DNA of 64,000 nt from Syntrophus buswellii (lineage in GTDB: Bacteria; Desulfobacterota; Syntrophia; Syntrophales; Syntrophaceae), in the NCBI RefSeq assembly GCF_046097065.1, contig NZ_CP175563.1, forward strand, positions 992,001 to 1,056,000. Reading direction: 5' to 3'. The translations under genes and the position numbers were made by a program. The stretch's first letter is position 1, and each line of letters starts with the position of its first letter. Below the pieces are notes generated by a model. That model was not told the DNA's origin, made no database searches, and worked only from the letters and a program-made list of their open reading frames with translations. This document shows, one piece after another, positions 16,037-24,682 of the stretch.

Positions 16037-17176
16037 ATGAGAAAGAAAGTATGCATTTTTACTTCCCAGCACAGGGCGATGGATGCCCGGATTTTTTTCC
16101 GGCAGGCGGTCTCTCTTGCCAGGGAAGGTTATGACGTTCATGTTGTGGGATATCACCCTGAAGATAGCCGGATTGAGGGCATCCAGGTTCATGCTGTGGG
16201 CCGATACAAAAACAGACTGTTCAATAAAATATTGCCCTCCTTTATTTTTCCATTCAAGATCCTTCCCTTGAAAGCGGATATTTACCATTTTCATGATCCG
16301 GACCTCATTCCCTGCGGAATGTTCCTGGCGTTATCCGGAAAGAGGGTTGTCATGGATGTCCATGAAGACTTCAAGGCGGTCCTCGTGACCAAAAGGAAAT
16401 ACATCCCGAAGATCCTGCGCGGGCCGGCTTCACGGATCGTCGATTTTATCGAGAAGAGGGCGGCGGGACTCTTTTCCGGCATTGTCGTCGTCTCCGAAGA
16501 AATTGCTGGAAAATTCAAGGACTACAATGAGAATACCGTCCTTGTCCGGAATTTCCCTCCCATCGATTGGTACAAGGCGTCGGGGGGGGAACCGGTGACG
16601 GATGCCTTCACGGTCATTTACACCGGAGGGATTTCATCCGTGCGGGGCTGCTGGCAGATACTGGATGGATTTGAACGCTTTAAAAAGAAATGCCCTGCCG
16701 CAAGATTGAAGATGATCGGAGGGTTCAACAAAGCCGAAGAAGAGGCGCAGTTCAGAGAGAGGGCAAGGCAGATCGGGTCTGTTGATGTGTCCGGCATGCT
16801 GCCCTGGAGTGATGTCGTACGGGAGCAGAGCAGCGCACAGGTTGGCATTCTCATCACATTTTTTCAGAAGGATTCGGTCAGAGAGGCCTATCCGATGAAA
16901 TTGTTCGAATATCTATCCGCTGGTATTCCTGTTGTTATCTCCAGAAAACCGTTTTTTGAAAAGATGCTCGCTGAAGGACGCTTCGGCATCATGGTGGATG
17001 GCGACAATCCGGAAGAAATTGCCTCGGCTCTCTATGATCTGTATATGAATGAAAACAAGCGCAAGGAAATGGGCATTTCAGGGCGCGCTTATGTCCGAAA
17101 CAACTATTCCTGGGAAAATGAATTCAAAAGCTTGAGCTCTTTGTATGAGAGAATTCTGAAGAACCCTTCATGCTGA
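16037..17176 (+). CDS. Glycosyltransferase family 4
   Basis: The 379-residue GT-B enzyme begins KVCIFTSQHRAMDARIFFRQ; IYHFHDPDLIPCG and VVMDVHEDFKAVLVTKRKYI belong to the acceptor-side domain. The donor-side domain shows FTVIYTGGISSVRGCWQILD and the end region EAYPMKLFEYLSAGIPVVIS, including the Glu residues of the GT4 signature. I start at the ATG at 16037, where the family homology begins; the frame is open upstream only over the pseudogene tail. It likely adds a sugar to the repeat unit. Confidence 0.87.
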   Translation: MRKKVCIFTSQHRAMDARIFFRQAVSLAREGYDVHVVGYHPEDSRIEGIQVHAVGRYKNRLFNKILPSFIFPFKILPLKADIYHFHDPDLIPCGMFLALSGKRVVMDVHEDFKAVLVTKRKYIPKILRGPASRIVDFIEKRAAGLFSGIVVVSEEIAGKFKDYNENTVLVRNFPPIDWYKASGGEPVTDAFTVIYTGGISSVRGCWQILDGFERFKKKCPAARLKMIGGFNKAEEEAQFRERARQIGSVDVSGMLPWSDVVREQSSAQVGILITFFQKDSVREAYPMKLFEYLSAGIPVVISRKPFFEKMLAEGRFGIMVDGDNPEEIASALYDLYMNENKRKEMGISGRAYVRNNYSWENEFKSLSSLYERILKNPSC

Positions 17177-17306
17177 GGTTGAAGGGTCAGAAGACGATCC
17201 GGGCAGTAGGACCGTATGGACTTCTCAGGGGGGCGGCTGAGTGCACTGAAGCGGCGATTGCTTTGCACCGAGCGGTCCTTTTCGTCTCGCTGATTGGGGG
17301 CCGCCG

Positions 17307-18599
17307 GTGCTGAAAATACGTTGTGCCACCGTTGATATCTCCCCTGTGACCCCTCAGGTCTTATCCGGTTTTGCCAAATATAAGCGTCCCGTTGATAAAA
17401 TCGGACTGAAACTTGAGGCCAACATCCTTTTGATCAGTCGCGAGACGTCCTGTCATCTCCTGGTGTCGGTTGACTGGCTCTATGGAACACAGGGGTTATA
17501 TCGGTCATTGCTGGAATGGCTCACCGAGCACGCCTTGCAGAAAGACGTCGCAGTCGCAGTCTTTGCATCGCACACACATTTCGCACCGCAGACGGACATT
17601 GCGAAGAATTTCAACCGGTCGGTCGACGACGCTTATTTGCAGGATGTCACCCGCCGCATCGTTTCAGCCTGTGAAACGCTGTTCCGGAACGATCAGACTC
17701 CCTTTGCCATCGTTCACCACCGGCCTCAGATCTTTGATGAGGTCGTCTACAGGAGAAAGCACTGTTCGCACTTCAGCCTTGGCCGATACAAAATGAATCC
17801 CCCCGGCATAAGGCTTGCGCCTGATGAAACGGTAGACATCGACAAGCGCATTCGATTGATCGGTCTGCATTCTCTCGAAACGGATGAATTGCTGGCAATC
17901 ATCGGGAGTTTTTCCTGTCATCCCGTCAATTATCCTGTTCCTGATGAACTGTCGTCTGAATACCCTGGTTATGTCAGAAACAGGATTCAGGAGATGCTGA
18001 ATAAGCCGGCTTCGCCGGTTTGTTTTTTTCAGGGATTTTCCGGTGATGTAAGGCCCTGGCCCACTACATCCAGGCACAAAAAGCACTCGATGCTTTTCCG
18101 TATTCTCTTCGGCCCGAAGTTTCCGGGCGTATCGTGCGGTGAGTGGTTCGGCTGGGCAAAGCGTCTGGCGGATACCGTGACAGGGATGCTTTTACGTTCG
18201 GACAGGCTCTCCAGGGAGATCCCATCGCGGATGGAATTGACGACTGACAGCATCCCCCTGGAGCGGTTTCTGGAGAATGCTTCGAGCGGATCTGTATCCA
18301 TCATCAAGATCCTGTTGGGCAACATTCATTTTCTGAGTATCGGCATGGAAGCAACCCAGGGATTGCGCAAGTGGATCGTCGGCCAATGTCCTGAAACGGA
18401 AGATTGGTCGTTTACTGGATACGTCAATGAGGTCCACGGATATCTTCCGTCTCCTCAGCAGATCACGGAAGGCGGATATGAAGCGGACGGGCATCTGCCG
18501 GAATTTGATTCCGGCAACCGCTTTCGTCGAAGCCTCACCGGTTATTCCGCATTATTGGAAATCGTCAGGAAGTCCATCATTCCCTCAAGCCGGGAATAA
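17307..18599 (+). CDS. Neutral-ceramidase-like protein
   Basis: The 430-residue protein starts CATVDISPVTPQVLSGFAKY, like the N-terminal domain of neutral/alkaline ceramidases, which begin with a 'D-I-T-P' phrase. It keeps the metal-site style segment VFASHTHFAPQTD (two His) and SFSCHPVNYP, followed by FFQGFSGDVRPWP, comparable to the ceramidase QGNxGD region. No signal peptide is seen, so it is probably cytoplasmic, which differs from secreted ceramidases. The C-terminal immunoglobulin-like domain of true ceramidases is absent. The start is GTG with GGGGG upstream. In a glycan locus it may hydrolyse an amide (deacylate an amino sugar or a lipid carrier); that role is inference. Confidence 0.72.
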   Translation: MLKIRCATVDISPVTPQVLSGFAKYKRPVDKIGLKLEANILLISRETSCHLLVSVDWLYGTQGLYRSLLEWLTEHALQKDVAVAVFASHTHFAPQTDIAKNFNRSVDDAYLQDVTRRIVSACETLFRNDQTPFAIVHHRPQIFDEVVYRRKHCSHFSLGRYKMNPPGIRLAPDETVDIDKRIRLIGLHSLETDELLAIIGSFSCHPVNYPVPDELSSEYPGYVRNRIQEMLNKPASPVCFFQGFSGDVRPWPTTSRHKKHSMLFRILFGPKFPGVSCGEWFGWAKRLADTVTGMLLRSDRLSREIPSRMELTTDSIPLERFLENASSGSVSIIKILLGNIHFLSIGMEATQGLRKWIVGQCPETEDWSFTGYVNEVHGYLPSPQQITEGGYEADGHLPEFDSGNRFRRSLTGYSALLEIVRKSIIPSSRE

Positions 18600-18605
18600 T
18601 AAGCC

Positions 18606-20024
18606 ATGCAGGGAAACGGGTCAATGGTCCATTATAAACAGCTTTTGCAACCGATTTTCCCGAATTCACAGGAGTCCGTGATTCAGTGGCTTGCCGCTTG
18701 TGCGATCATCATCCTGATTCCCCTTTCCATGTGGAATCCCAAATTCCTTGCCTTTCTGCTGCTTCCGTTCCTGCTCTTCGGTCTTTGCCTGGTCATCAAA
18801 TATCCCGCCTTCCTGTTCATGGTGTTTGTCGCCTCTTCCGCACTGGAGGGAGGCTTTGTGTCCGAGGTCAGAACCATTACGTTAACGCGCCTGTCCTTTC
18901 TTCTTTTTTCCTTCTCCTTTGTTTTTAATGCCCTGCGTCTTTCAAGCTGGAGGAAATTGAATGAAGATCCTCTCTGGGTCTTTTTTGCTTTATGGATTGT
19001 CTTCTATGCACTTTCCTTCCTCTGGACAGCGAATCAGGAACTGGCAGCGGACAAACTGAGAGAACTGCTCTTGATCATGGGAGTCTGCACCATGGGATAC
19101 CTGGTGTTCCGGAAAGCTTCCCTCTTCGAATACAAAATGTTTATAGCGGTTTATGTGGCCGGAACCATTGCCCTGATGACGTTCATGTACACTCACATCG
19201 GCGACATCATTCTGATTGGGCAGCTTTCGGAAAGGACGGCGCAGCGAGTCACCCCATTCAGCGCAAATTCCTATGGGAGGGCGATTATGGTTGCCGTCAT
19301 GGCTCTTTTGAGCCTGTCTCTTTTTGCAAAAAGGAAGCTGGCCTCTTTTTTATTTACGGCCATTTTTACCGCAGCGGCTTTAGGAATGATCGTGATTGCA
19401 GGGAGCAGGAGTTCCGTCGTCATCTTTTTTGTGTCCCTCTGTATGATGTTTCTCCTTCATGAATACCTGAGCAGGTTTTTGCTTCTGAGAAAATACACGT
19501 TTTATTTCCTGCTGTTCGTCACCCTGGTCGGTTTCTCTCTCTTTCTGACGGTGAATTATCTGCCGGAGAACCTGAGCCTGCGCATCGTCAATTTATTTTC
19601 ACAAACCTCTGAAGTGATTGAGACAAATCCAAGAGTGGAATTGTATAAGAAGAGCCTGGATCTGATAAACGATGCCCCCTTTCTCGGTGGAGGAATCAGC
19701 GGTTTTTACTCGTACATGGAGTCCTACCCACATAACCTGCTTCTGGAAATCACCCTGGAATCAGGTGTCCTCGGATTATTCCTGTTCCTCTGTTTCTTTC
19801 TGATCTTCCTTTTTCGAATGGTATCTTCAATGAAAATCGCTTATAACCATGATAAAGATTCTTTTGGAATTTTTTTCAGTTTCTGCTTCATGACCATCGC
19901 TGCTTGGCTGTACACATTGTTTATCGGAGAGTTGACGGGCCATCGGATTGTGTATTTCCTGACAGCTCTTCTCCTGGCTTTGGATTACAGAGTCAAGGAA
20001 ACATTGATCCATCACAATCAATAG
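18606..20024 (+). CDS. O-antigen polymerase/ligase (Wzy-like)
   Basis: The 472-residue integral membrane protein has about 11-12 hydrophobic segments and the Wzy_C signature: a loop with IVIAGSRSSVVIFFVSL, then a large periplasmic loop (residues about 320-370) ending in GGGISGFYSYMESYPHNLLL followed by EITLESGVLGL. Such proteins polymerise or ligate glycan repeat units on the periplasmic side. It lies six bases after the ceramidase-like gene, with the secreted unknown next. Whether it is polymerase or ligase cannot be read from sequence; with Wzx and Wzz in the locus, polymerase is more likely. Confidence 0.85.
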   Translation: MQGNGSMVHYKQLLQPIFPNSQESVIQWLAACAIIILIPLSMWNPKFLAFLLLPFLLFGLCLVIKYPAFLFMVFVASSALEGGFVSEVRTITLTRLSFLLFSFSFVFNALRLSSWRKLNEDPLWVFFALWIVFYALSFLWTANQELAADKLRELLLIMGVCTMGYLVFRKASLFEYKMFIAVYVAGTIALMTFMYTHIGDIILIGQLSERTAQRVTPFSANSYGRAIMVAVMALLSLSLFAKRKLASFLFTAIFTAAALGMIVIAGSRSSVVIFFVSLCMMFLLHEYLSRFLLLRKYTFYFLLFVTLVGFSLFLTVNYLPENLSLRIVNLFSQTSEVIETNPRVELYKKSLDLINDAPFLGGGISGFYSYMESYPHNLLLEITLESGVLGLFLFLCFFLIFLFRMVSSMKIAYNHDKDSFGIFFSFCFMTIAAWLYTLFIGELTGHRIVYFLTALLLALDYRVKETLIHHNQ

Positions 20025-20124
20025 GCAGGTGACGATGGGATTTCATGGAGTGAAGAAGCGGATAGGCCAGTCAGGGATCTTCTTGTTCTTGCAAGGAATA
20101 AAAGACGAAGTGAGGGAAAAAGTT

Positions 20125-21003
20125 ATGAACGGAAACGTCTGGACGAGGTTGTTGGTGGCTGCTCTCTTTACTGCTGCGGGTGCGTGCGAACTCTACGCAC
20201 AGCAGGGGGAATCCCTTTTGATCGGTGGCTGGGGATTTGCCGAAAGTGGATATGCTCAAAAGAACAGGGTAAACTATGCCAGAGTCGTGTACGAACCGAC
20301 GGAAAGCAACGCTCGGAATATTTGCTCCAAAAAATTTCATACAACGGTCAACCTTAAGGCGAAAAGTACAGGCCAACTGCTGGCGAAAGATGAATTTCTC
20401 GCCGGTGTCAGGGAGTGGGCGAATCTTTCAACGCGATATCGGTGCATTGCGGAGCTGGCACAGGATGACTTCGGTCGCTGGTGGCAGAAATACTACAAGA
20501 AGGATAGGGGCATCATTCTGTCGGTAAAAGATGCGATAAAAAAAGGGAATCCGAATCTTCAGTATGGAGCGACCCTCTATGAGGATGATTTGACGCGATT
20601 GACAGCGGATGAGTTGAATTTCCTGGGAAAACATGTTGACGTCGTTCACTTCTATCTCCACAAGCGTGACCGTTTGAATAACTACGACCAGTACATTCAA
20701 AAAATCAAATATCATTTCCCCTCGGCAAAAATTATTCTCGGGGTGTATAGAACAGACCGGCGTGAATATGAAAAGCGGTTGAAGAGTTCGGAAAAGGAGG
20801 AGATGGATCTGTTCATGAAGCAGCTCAACGTCTGTTTCGCAATGGTAAAACGGAAGGCTGCTGGCGGCATTGAATTCTATCCGGGAAGCCTGGGAAACGA
20901 TGACGGTGTTCTCAGTGGAAGGAGCATGCAGGAAAATGAGGAAAAGGCTTTTCGGTTTATGAGCAGGAAAATCAATGAGCAGTTGTTCCAGAGAGGATTT
21001 TGA
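20125..21003 (+). CDS. Secreted protein of unknown family, possible glycan hydrolase
   Basis: I use the ATG at 20125 because the product then begins with a good signal peptide (short charged start, LLVAALFTAAGACELYA, cleavage near AQQ). In-frame GTG/ATG codons at 20029 and 20035 would put 30 residues in front and hide it. The mature part (about 270 residues) has spaced strand-like segments, EFLAGVREW, CIAELAQDDFGRWW, DVVHFYLHKRD, KIILGVYRTD and GGIEFYPGSLG, resembling the rhythm of a (beta/alpha)8 barrel with acidic residues at strand ends. I do not recognise a family. The position between polymerase and PIG-L deacetylase suggests periplasmic processing of the glycan. Confidence 0.65.
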   Translation: MNGNVWTRLLVAALFTAAGACELYAQQGESLLIGGWGFAESGYAQKNRVNYARVVYEPTESNARNICSKKFHTTVNLKAKSTGQLLAKDEFLAGVREWANLSTRYRCIAELAQDDFGRWWQKYYKKDRGIILSVKDAIKKGNPNLQYGATLYEDDLTRLTADELNFLGKHVDVVHFYLHKRDRLNNYDQYIQKIKYHFPSAKIILGVYRTDRREYEKRLKSSEKEEMDLFMKQLNVCFAMVKRKAAGGIEFYPGSLGNDDGVLSGRSMQENEEKAFRFMSRKINEQLFQRGF

Positions 21004-21117
21004 GAAAAGTTGACCCCCCGGGGATCTCCTTGCGGTTATGATGTGCGGGATTGTTAAATCTGGGCGCCGCGTGGGATCGTTTCAATTAAATGTTTATCAA
21101 ACGTCGACAGGTGAACG

Positions 21118-21753
21118 ATGAATCTGGAGAAAAAAAGGGTTTTAGTGTTAGCGCCTCATACGGATGACGGCGAATTTGGCTGTGGCGGTGCGATCGTAAA
21201 ATTGATAAAGGCTCAGTCGGAAGTGCATTACGTTGCCTTTTCATCTTGCCAGGCTTCCGTACCGGAAGGATTTCCAAACGATATCCTGATTCATGAAGTC
21301 AAGGCCGCCACAAAAATTCTCGGGATCGCACCTCATGATCTGCATATCCATGATTATCCCGTCAGAAAGTTTGCCCATCATCGCCAGGAGATACTGGAAG
21401 ACCTGGTGAAATACCAGAAAGATCTGAAGCCCGATCTGGTTTTTCTTCCTTCCGTCAACGACCTTCATCAGGACCACCACACGGTCGCCATGGAGGGGAT
21501 CCGGGCATTCAAGCAGACCACCATTCTGGCCTACGAAATGCCCTGGAATAATATAACCTTCTCCACACAGGCCTATGTCAAACTGGAACAGCAGCATATG
21601 GACATCAAACTCGAAGCGTTAAAAGAGTATAAAAGCCAGTCTGCAAGGCCTTATGCAAGCAAGGAACTGGTCTGCGGGTTGGCAAAAGCCAGGGGGGTCA
21701 GTGCCGGCGCGCAATATGCCGAGGCATTTGAGGTGGTTCGACTGATCCTTTAA
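21118..21753 (+). CDS. PIG-L family deacetylase (LmbE-like)
   Basis: The 211-residue protein is a zinc-dependent N-deacetylase of the PIG-L/LmbE family. The metal motif is VLVLAPHTDDGEFGCGGAI, with Thr in place of the usual Pro in the PHPDD motif, and a downstream HQDHHTVAMEG supplies the remaining ligands. Such enzymes deacetylate N-acetylglucosamine-type sugars on lipids or nucleotides. It stands just upstream of an LpxD-like acyltransferase; removing acetyl and adding another acyl group to an amino sugar would be a coherent pair of steps (inference). Confidence 0.88.
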   Translation: MNLEKKRVLVLAPHTDDGEFGCGGAIVKLIKAQSEVHYVAFSSCQASVPEGFPNDILIHEVKAATKILGIAPHDLHIHDYPVRKFAHHRQEILEDLVKYQKDLKPDLVFLPSVNDLHQDHHTVAMEGIRAFKQTTILAYEMPWNNITFSTQAYVKLEQQHMDIKLEALKEYKSQSARPYASKELVCGLAKARGVSAGAQYAEAFEVVRLIL

Positions 21754-21782
21754 TCCAATTTCCAGAGAGCAGGAAACCATCC

Positions 21783-22700
21783 ATGGGCGAATCGTCATCT
21801 TCCGCCATCCCGTACGACAGCTTGAAGGATTTTATAAATCCCATCCGGATTTTCGGGCATCCGGTCCGGTCTGTCACATCCCCGGCCGCCCTTGACACGG
21901 CGCAGAGCAACCACATTACTTTTTGCACGCAGACCGGGGAGAAGGCGCTTGCGGCAATTGCGCGCTCACGGGGGGGGATTGTCCTGTGCCGGGATGATCT
22001 TCCAAACCTGGAGAAAAAAGAGATTCTAAATTGCATCTTTACTGTTCCCAATCCAAGATTGTCATTCATGAAATGCCTGCAGAAATTTTTTGCACCTGAA
22101 AGGCCGGTGGGCATCCATCCCACAGCAATCATCGAGAAAGATGTCCCTGTTCCAGACGGCGTTTATATCGGTCCGATGGCGCATCTCTGTTCCGGCGTCC
22201 GCTTAGGGGAAGGGGCCGTCATAGAAGACCGGGTTTACATTGCCCCGAACACACGAATCGGCAAAAATGTCTATATTCAGGTTGGTGCGGTGATCGGCTG
22301 TGAAGGTCAGGGATTTGAAAGAACCGCTACGGGTGAATTTGAAAAGTTTCCCCAGCTTGGTAACGTTGTCATTGAGGACGATGTGGAGATCGGTGCGAAT
22401 ACGACCATTATTCGCGGCACCCTGTCTGCAACGAAAATAGGCCGGGGATCCAAGATCGGCCATCATGTCAATATCGGGCACAATGCAGAAATCGGAAGGC
22501 ATGTATTCATCTCCGCGGGCGCCATTGTTTGCGGAAGTGCCCAGGTCGGAGACTGTTCCTGGCTGGCTCCGAAATGCTGCATCAGAAACAAGGTTTTTGT
22601 CGGACGGAATGTTACGGTTGGATTGGGGTCTGTCGTCGTTACGGATGTTCCTGACGGATTGACCGTAGTGGGCGTTCCGTCCCGGGTAGCCAAAAAATAA
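21783..22700 (+). CDS. LpxD-like left-handed beta-helix acyltransferase A
   Basis: The 305-residue protein has a short N-terminal domain (1-110) like the uridine-binding part of LpxD, then hexapeptide repeats from IHPTAIIEKDVPVPDGVYIG to the end (IEDRVYIAPNTRIGKNVYIQ; VGLGSVVVTDVPDG). The catalytic-His region reads KIGHHVNIGHNAEIGRHVFI. It resembles UDP-3-O-acylglucosamine N-acyltransferases but is shorter and lies in a glycan locus, so the substrate is probably a nucleotide amino sugar of the polysaccharide. A second protein of the same build is at 24679-25641. Confidence 0.8.
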   Translation: MGESSSSAIPYDSLKDFINPIRIFGHPVRSVTSPAALDTAQSNHITFCTQTGEKALAAIARSRGGIVLCRDDLPNLEKKEILNCIFTVPNPRLSFMKCLQKFFAPERPVGIHPTAIIEKDVPVPDGVYIGPMAHLCSGVRLGEGAVIEDRVYIAPNTRIGKNVYIQVGAVIGCEGQGFERTATGEFEKFPQLGNVVIEDDVEIGANTTIIRGTLSATKIGRGSKIGHHVNIGHNAEIGRHVFISAGAIVCGSAQVGDCSWLAPKCCIRNKVFVGRNVTVGLGSVVVTDVPDGLTVVGVPSRVAKK

Positions 22701-22769
22701 AAAATTGAAGAACAGGCAGTTTCTGAGCTCTTCGGCCATTTTCCCATGCCCGTTGAATAGGGTCCAAGC

Positions 22770-24029
22770 GTGAACGTCTTTTATCTCAATCATTATGCCA
22801 AGCCGGCCGCTTACGGCACTCCTGGAAGGCCGTTTTATTTGAGCAGCTATTTTCGACAACACGGTCATGACCTCTTGATCATATCGGCATCACATCATCA
22901 TACCCGCATACAGCCGGCCCCGGCTGAGGACATAGAGCAGATTCGAACCTATGACGGCGCCGACTATCTGCAGCTGCCCGCCAGACCTTACCAGGGAAAC
23001 GGCCTGTCAAGAATCATGAACATGATGGACTATGTCCATGGCATAGACAAGCTGGCTCTTAAAATCCAGAAGGGCCGGATTCAAAAGCCGGATGTCATCA
23101 TCGCCTCTTCCGTCCACATTTTCGTGTATCCGCCGGCTTATCGTCTTGCGCGGAAAACGGGCGCAAAAATCATTTTCGAGGTTCGGGATATCTGGCCATT
23201 GAGCCTTACGGAACTGGCCGGAGTTCCGAAATGGCATCCCATTGTCCACTGGATGTCCCATATTGAGAAGAAGGCCTACCGAACAGCGGACGCCGTTGTC
23301 AGCCTTGTTCCGAAAGCTTATAAGCATATGGAACCCCTGGGATTAAGGCGAAAAAATTTTTTTTACGTACCCAATGGAGTTGACGAAAGAGAATGGAATC
23401 CGCCCTATGATCCAATGCCGGAGCGTCACCAGAAGGTGTTTGATGACTGTCGCCGAAAGGGAAAACTGGTCGTTGTGTATGCCGGTGCCCATGGGCCCCC
23501 CAACGCCCTGGATCAGGTGCTTGATTTGAAACATGTTGTTGGAGATGAAGATGTTCCGTATCATTTCATTTTCATCGGCGACGGAACCAGTAAGGCTTCC
23601 CTGGAGGACAGGGCGAAGAAAGAGACCATTCCGTTTATCACCTTTCTTCCCCGAATTCCCAAAAGGCAGATCCTGACGGCCCTCCTGCAGGCAGACTGCT
23701 GCTTCATCGGTTGGCAAAAGAAACCAATTTACCAATACGGCATCAGTCCGAATAAACTGGGAGACTACTTCATGGCCGGCAAACCGGTGCTCCATGCCGT
23801 ATGGGCGGGCAATGATCCGGTGTCAGAAGCGGCCGCCGGCATATCAACGGAACCGTACAATCCTGAAGAATTGGATGATTCGCTCAGAAAGTTCATCTCA
23901 ATGGGGGAGGAAGATAGAAAACGGATGGGTGCACGGGGGAGACAATACGCGTTGGAGAATCTCGAATGGTCCGTTCTGGGGCACCGCTATGAAGTTCTGT
24001 GCCGATCTCTTCTTAATGAGAGATCCTGA
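22770..24029 (+). CDS. WbuB-like glycosyltransferase family 4
   Basis: The 419-residue protein resembles WbuB-type GT4 enzymes that transfer N-acetylfucosamine-like sugars in O-antigen synthesis. Typical phrases are VFYLNHYAKPAAYGTPGRPF near the start, IFEVRDIWPLSLTELAG in the middle, FYVPNGVDEREWNPPY and YGISPNKLGDYFMAGKPVLH in the donor site. The start is a GTG at 22770. It is followed directly by the initiating sugar-phosphate transferase, an arrangement common in O-antigen loci. Confidence 0.85.
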   Translation: MNVFYLNHYAKPAAYGTPGRPFYLSSYFRQHGHDLLIISASHHHTRIQPAPAEDIEQIRTYDGADYLQLPARPYQGNGLSRIMNMMDYVHGIDKLALKIQKGRIQKPDVIIASSVHIFVYPPAYRLARKTGAKIIFEVRDIWPLSLTELAGVPKWHPIVHWMSHIEKKAYRTADAVVSLVPKAYKHMEPLGLRRKNFFYVPNGVDEREWNPPYDPMPERHQKVFDDCRRKGKLVVVYAGAHGPPNALDQVLDLKHVVGDEDVPYHFIFIGDGTSKASLEDRAKKETIPFITFLPRIPKRQILTALLQADCCFIGWQKKPIYQYGISPNKLGDYFMAGKPVLHAVWAGNDPVSEAAAGISTEPYNPEELDDSLRKFISMGEEDRKRMGARGRQYALENLEWSVLGHRYEVLCRSLLNERS

Positions 24030-24052
24030 AGCGGATGACGGGAGGCGGACCT

Positions 24053-24682
24053 GTGAGTCATCGTAAGCTCCAGATATCTATAAAATATTTTTTAGATAGA
24101 GTTTTCGGCGTCCTGCTTTCCCTCGCCTTCGCAATGTTCTTTCTTCCCATTTCCCTTGCGATAAAAATTGAAGACGGAGGCCCGGTATTTTTCAGGCAGA
24201 AGCGCCCCGGACTACACGGAAGGCCTTTTTACATCTGGAAGTTTCGAACCATGGTTCCCAATGCCGACGCCTTGCTTGAAGGGCAGCGAGTCAACCCCGA
24301 TATCAACCGGGTAACGAAGACGGGTAAGGTATTGCGTTATATGAGCCTGGACGAGCTTCCGCAGATTATCAACATCGTGTCGGGGGAGATGTCCTTCATC
24401 GGACCGCGCCCCGCGCTGTGGGAACACATGAGCCGGTATACGGAGGAACAGAAGAAGAGATTTCTCATGAAGCCGGGAATAACGGGGCTGGCGCAGGTGA
24501 ATGGCAGGAACCTCCTGAAATGGTCAAAAAGGATCGAATACGACCTGCAGTACATTGAGCATTATTCCCTGTGGCTGGATCTTAACATCCTGTTCAGGAC
24601 GATCAAGGTGGTTCTGCTCCGTGAGGGAATTGTGCTGGACCGCAATCCCGAGCAGGTTGACGATTTAAGAAAGCAGGAATGA
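24053..24682 (+). CDS. Initiating sugar-phosphate transferase (short PglC/WcaJ type)
   Basis: The product of about 209 residues is a monotopic phosphoglycosyl transferase: one N-terminal re-entrant hydrophobic segment (FGVLLSLAFAMFFLPISLAI), then FFRQKRPGLHGRPFYIWKFR, SLDELPQIINIVSGEMSFIG and PRPALW. It would load the first sugar-1-phosphate onto undecaprenyl phosphate and so start each repeat unit. The GTG at 24053 has GGGAGG seven bases upstream; an in-frame ATG at 24035 lacks one. Its stop overlaps the next gene's ATG (ATGA). Confidence 0.88.
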   Translation: MSHRKLQISIKYFLDRVFGVLLSLAFAMFFLPISLAIKIEDGGPVFFRQKRPGLHGRPFYIWKFRTMVPNADALLEGQRVNPDINRVTKTGKVLRYMSLDELPQIINIVSGEMSFIGPRPALWEHMSRYTEEQKKRFLMKPGITGLAQVNGRNLLKWSKRIEYDLQYIEHYSLWLDLNILFRTIKVVLLREGIVLDRNPEQVDDLRKQE

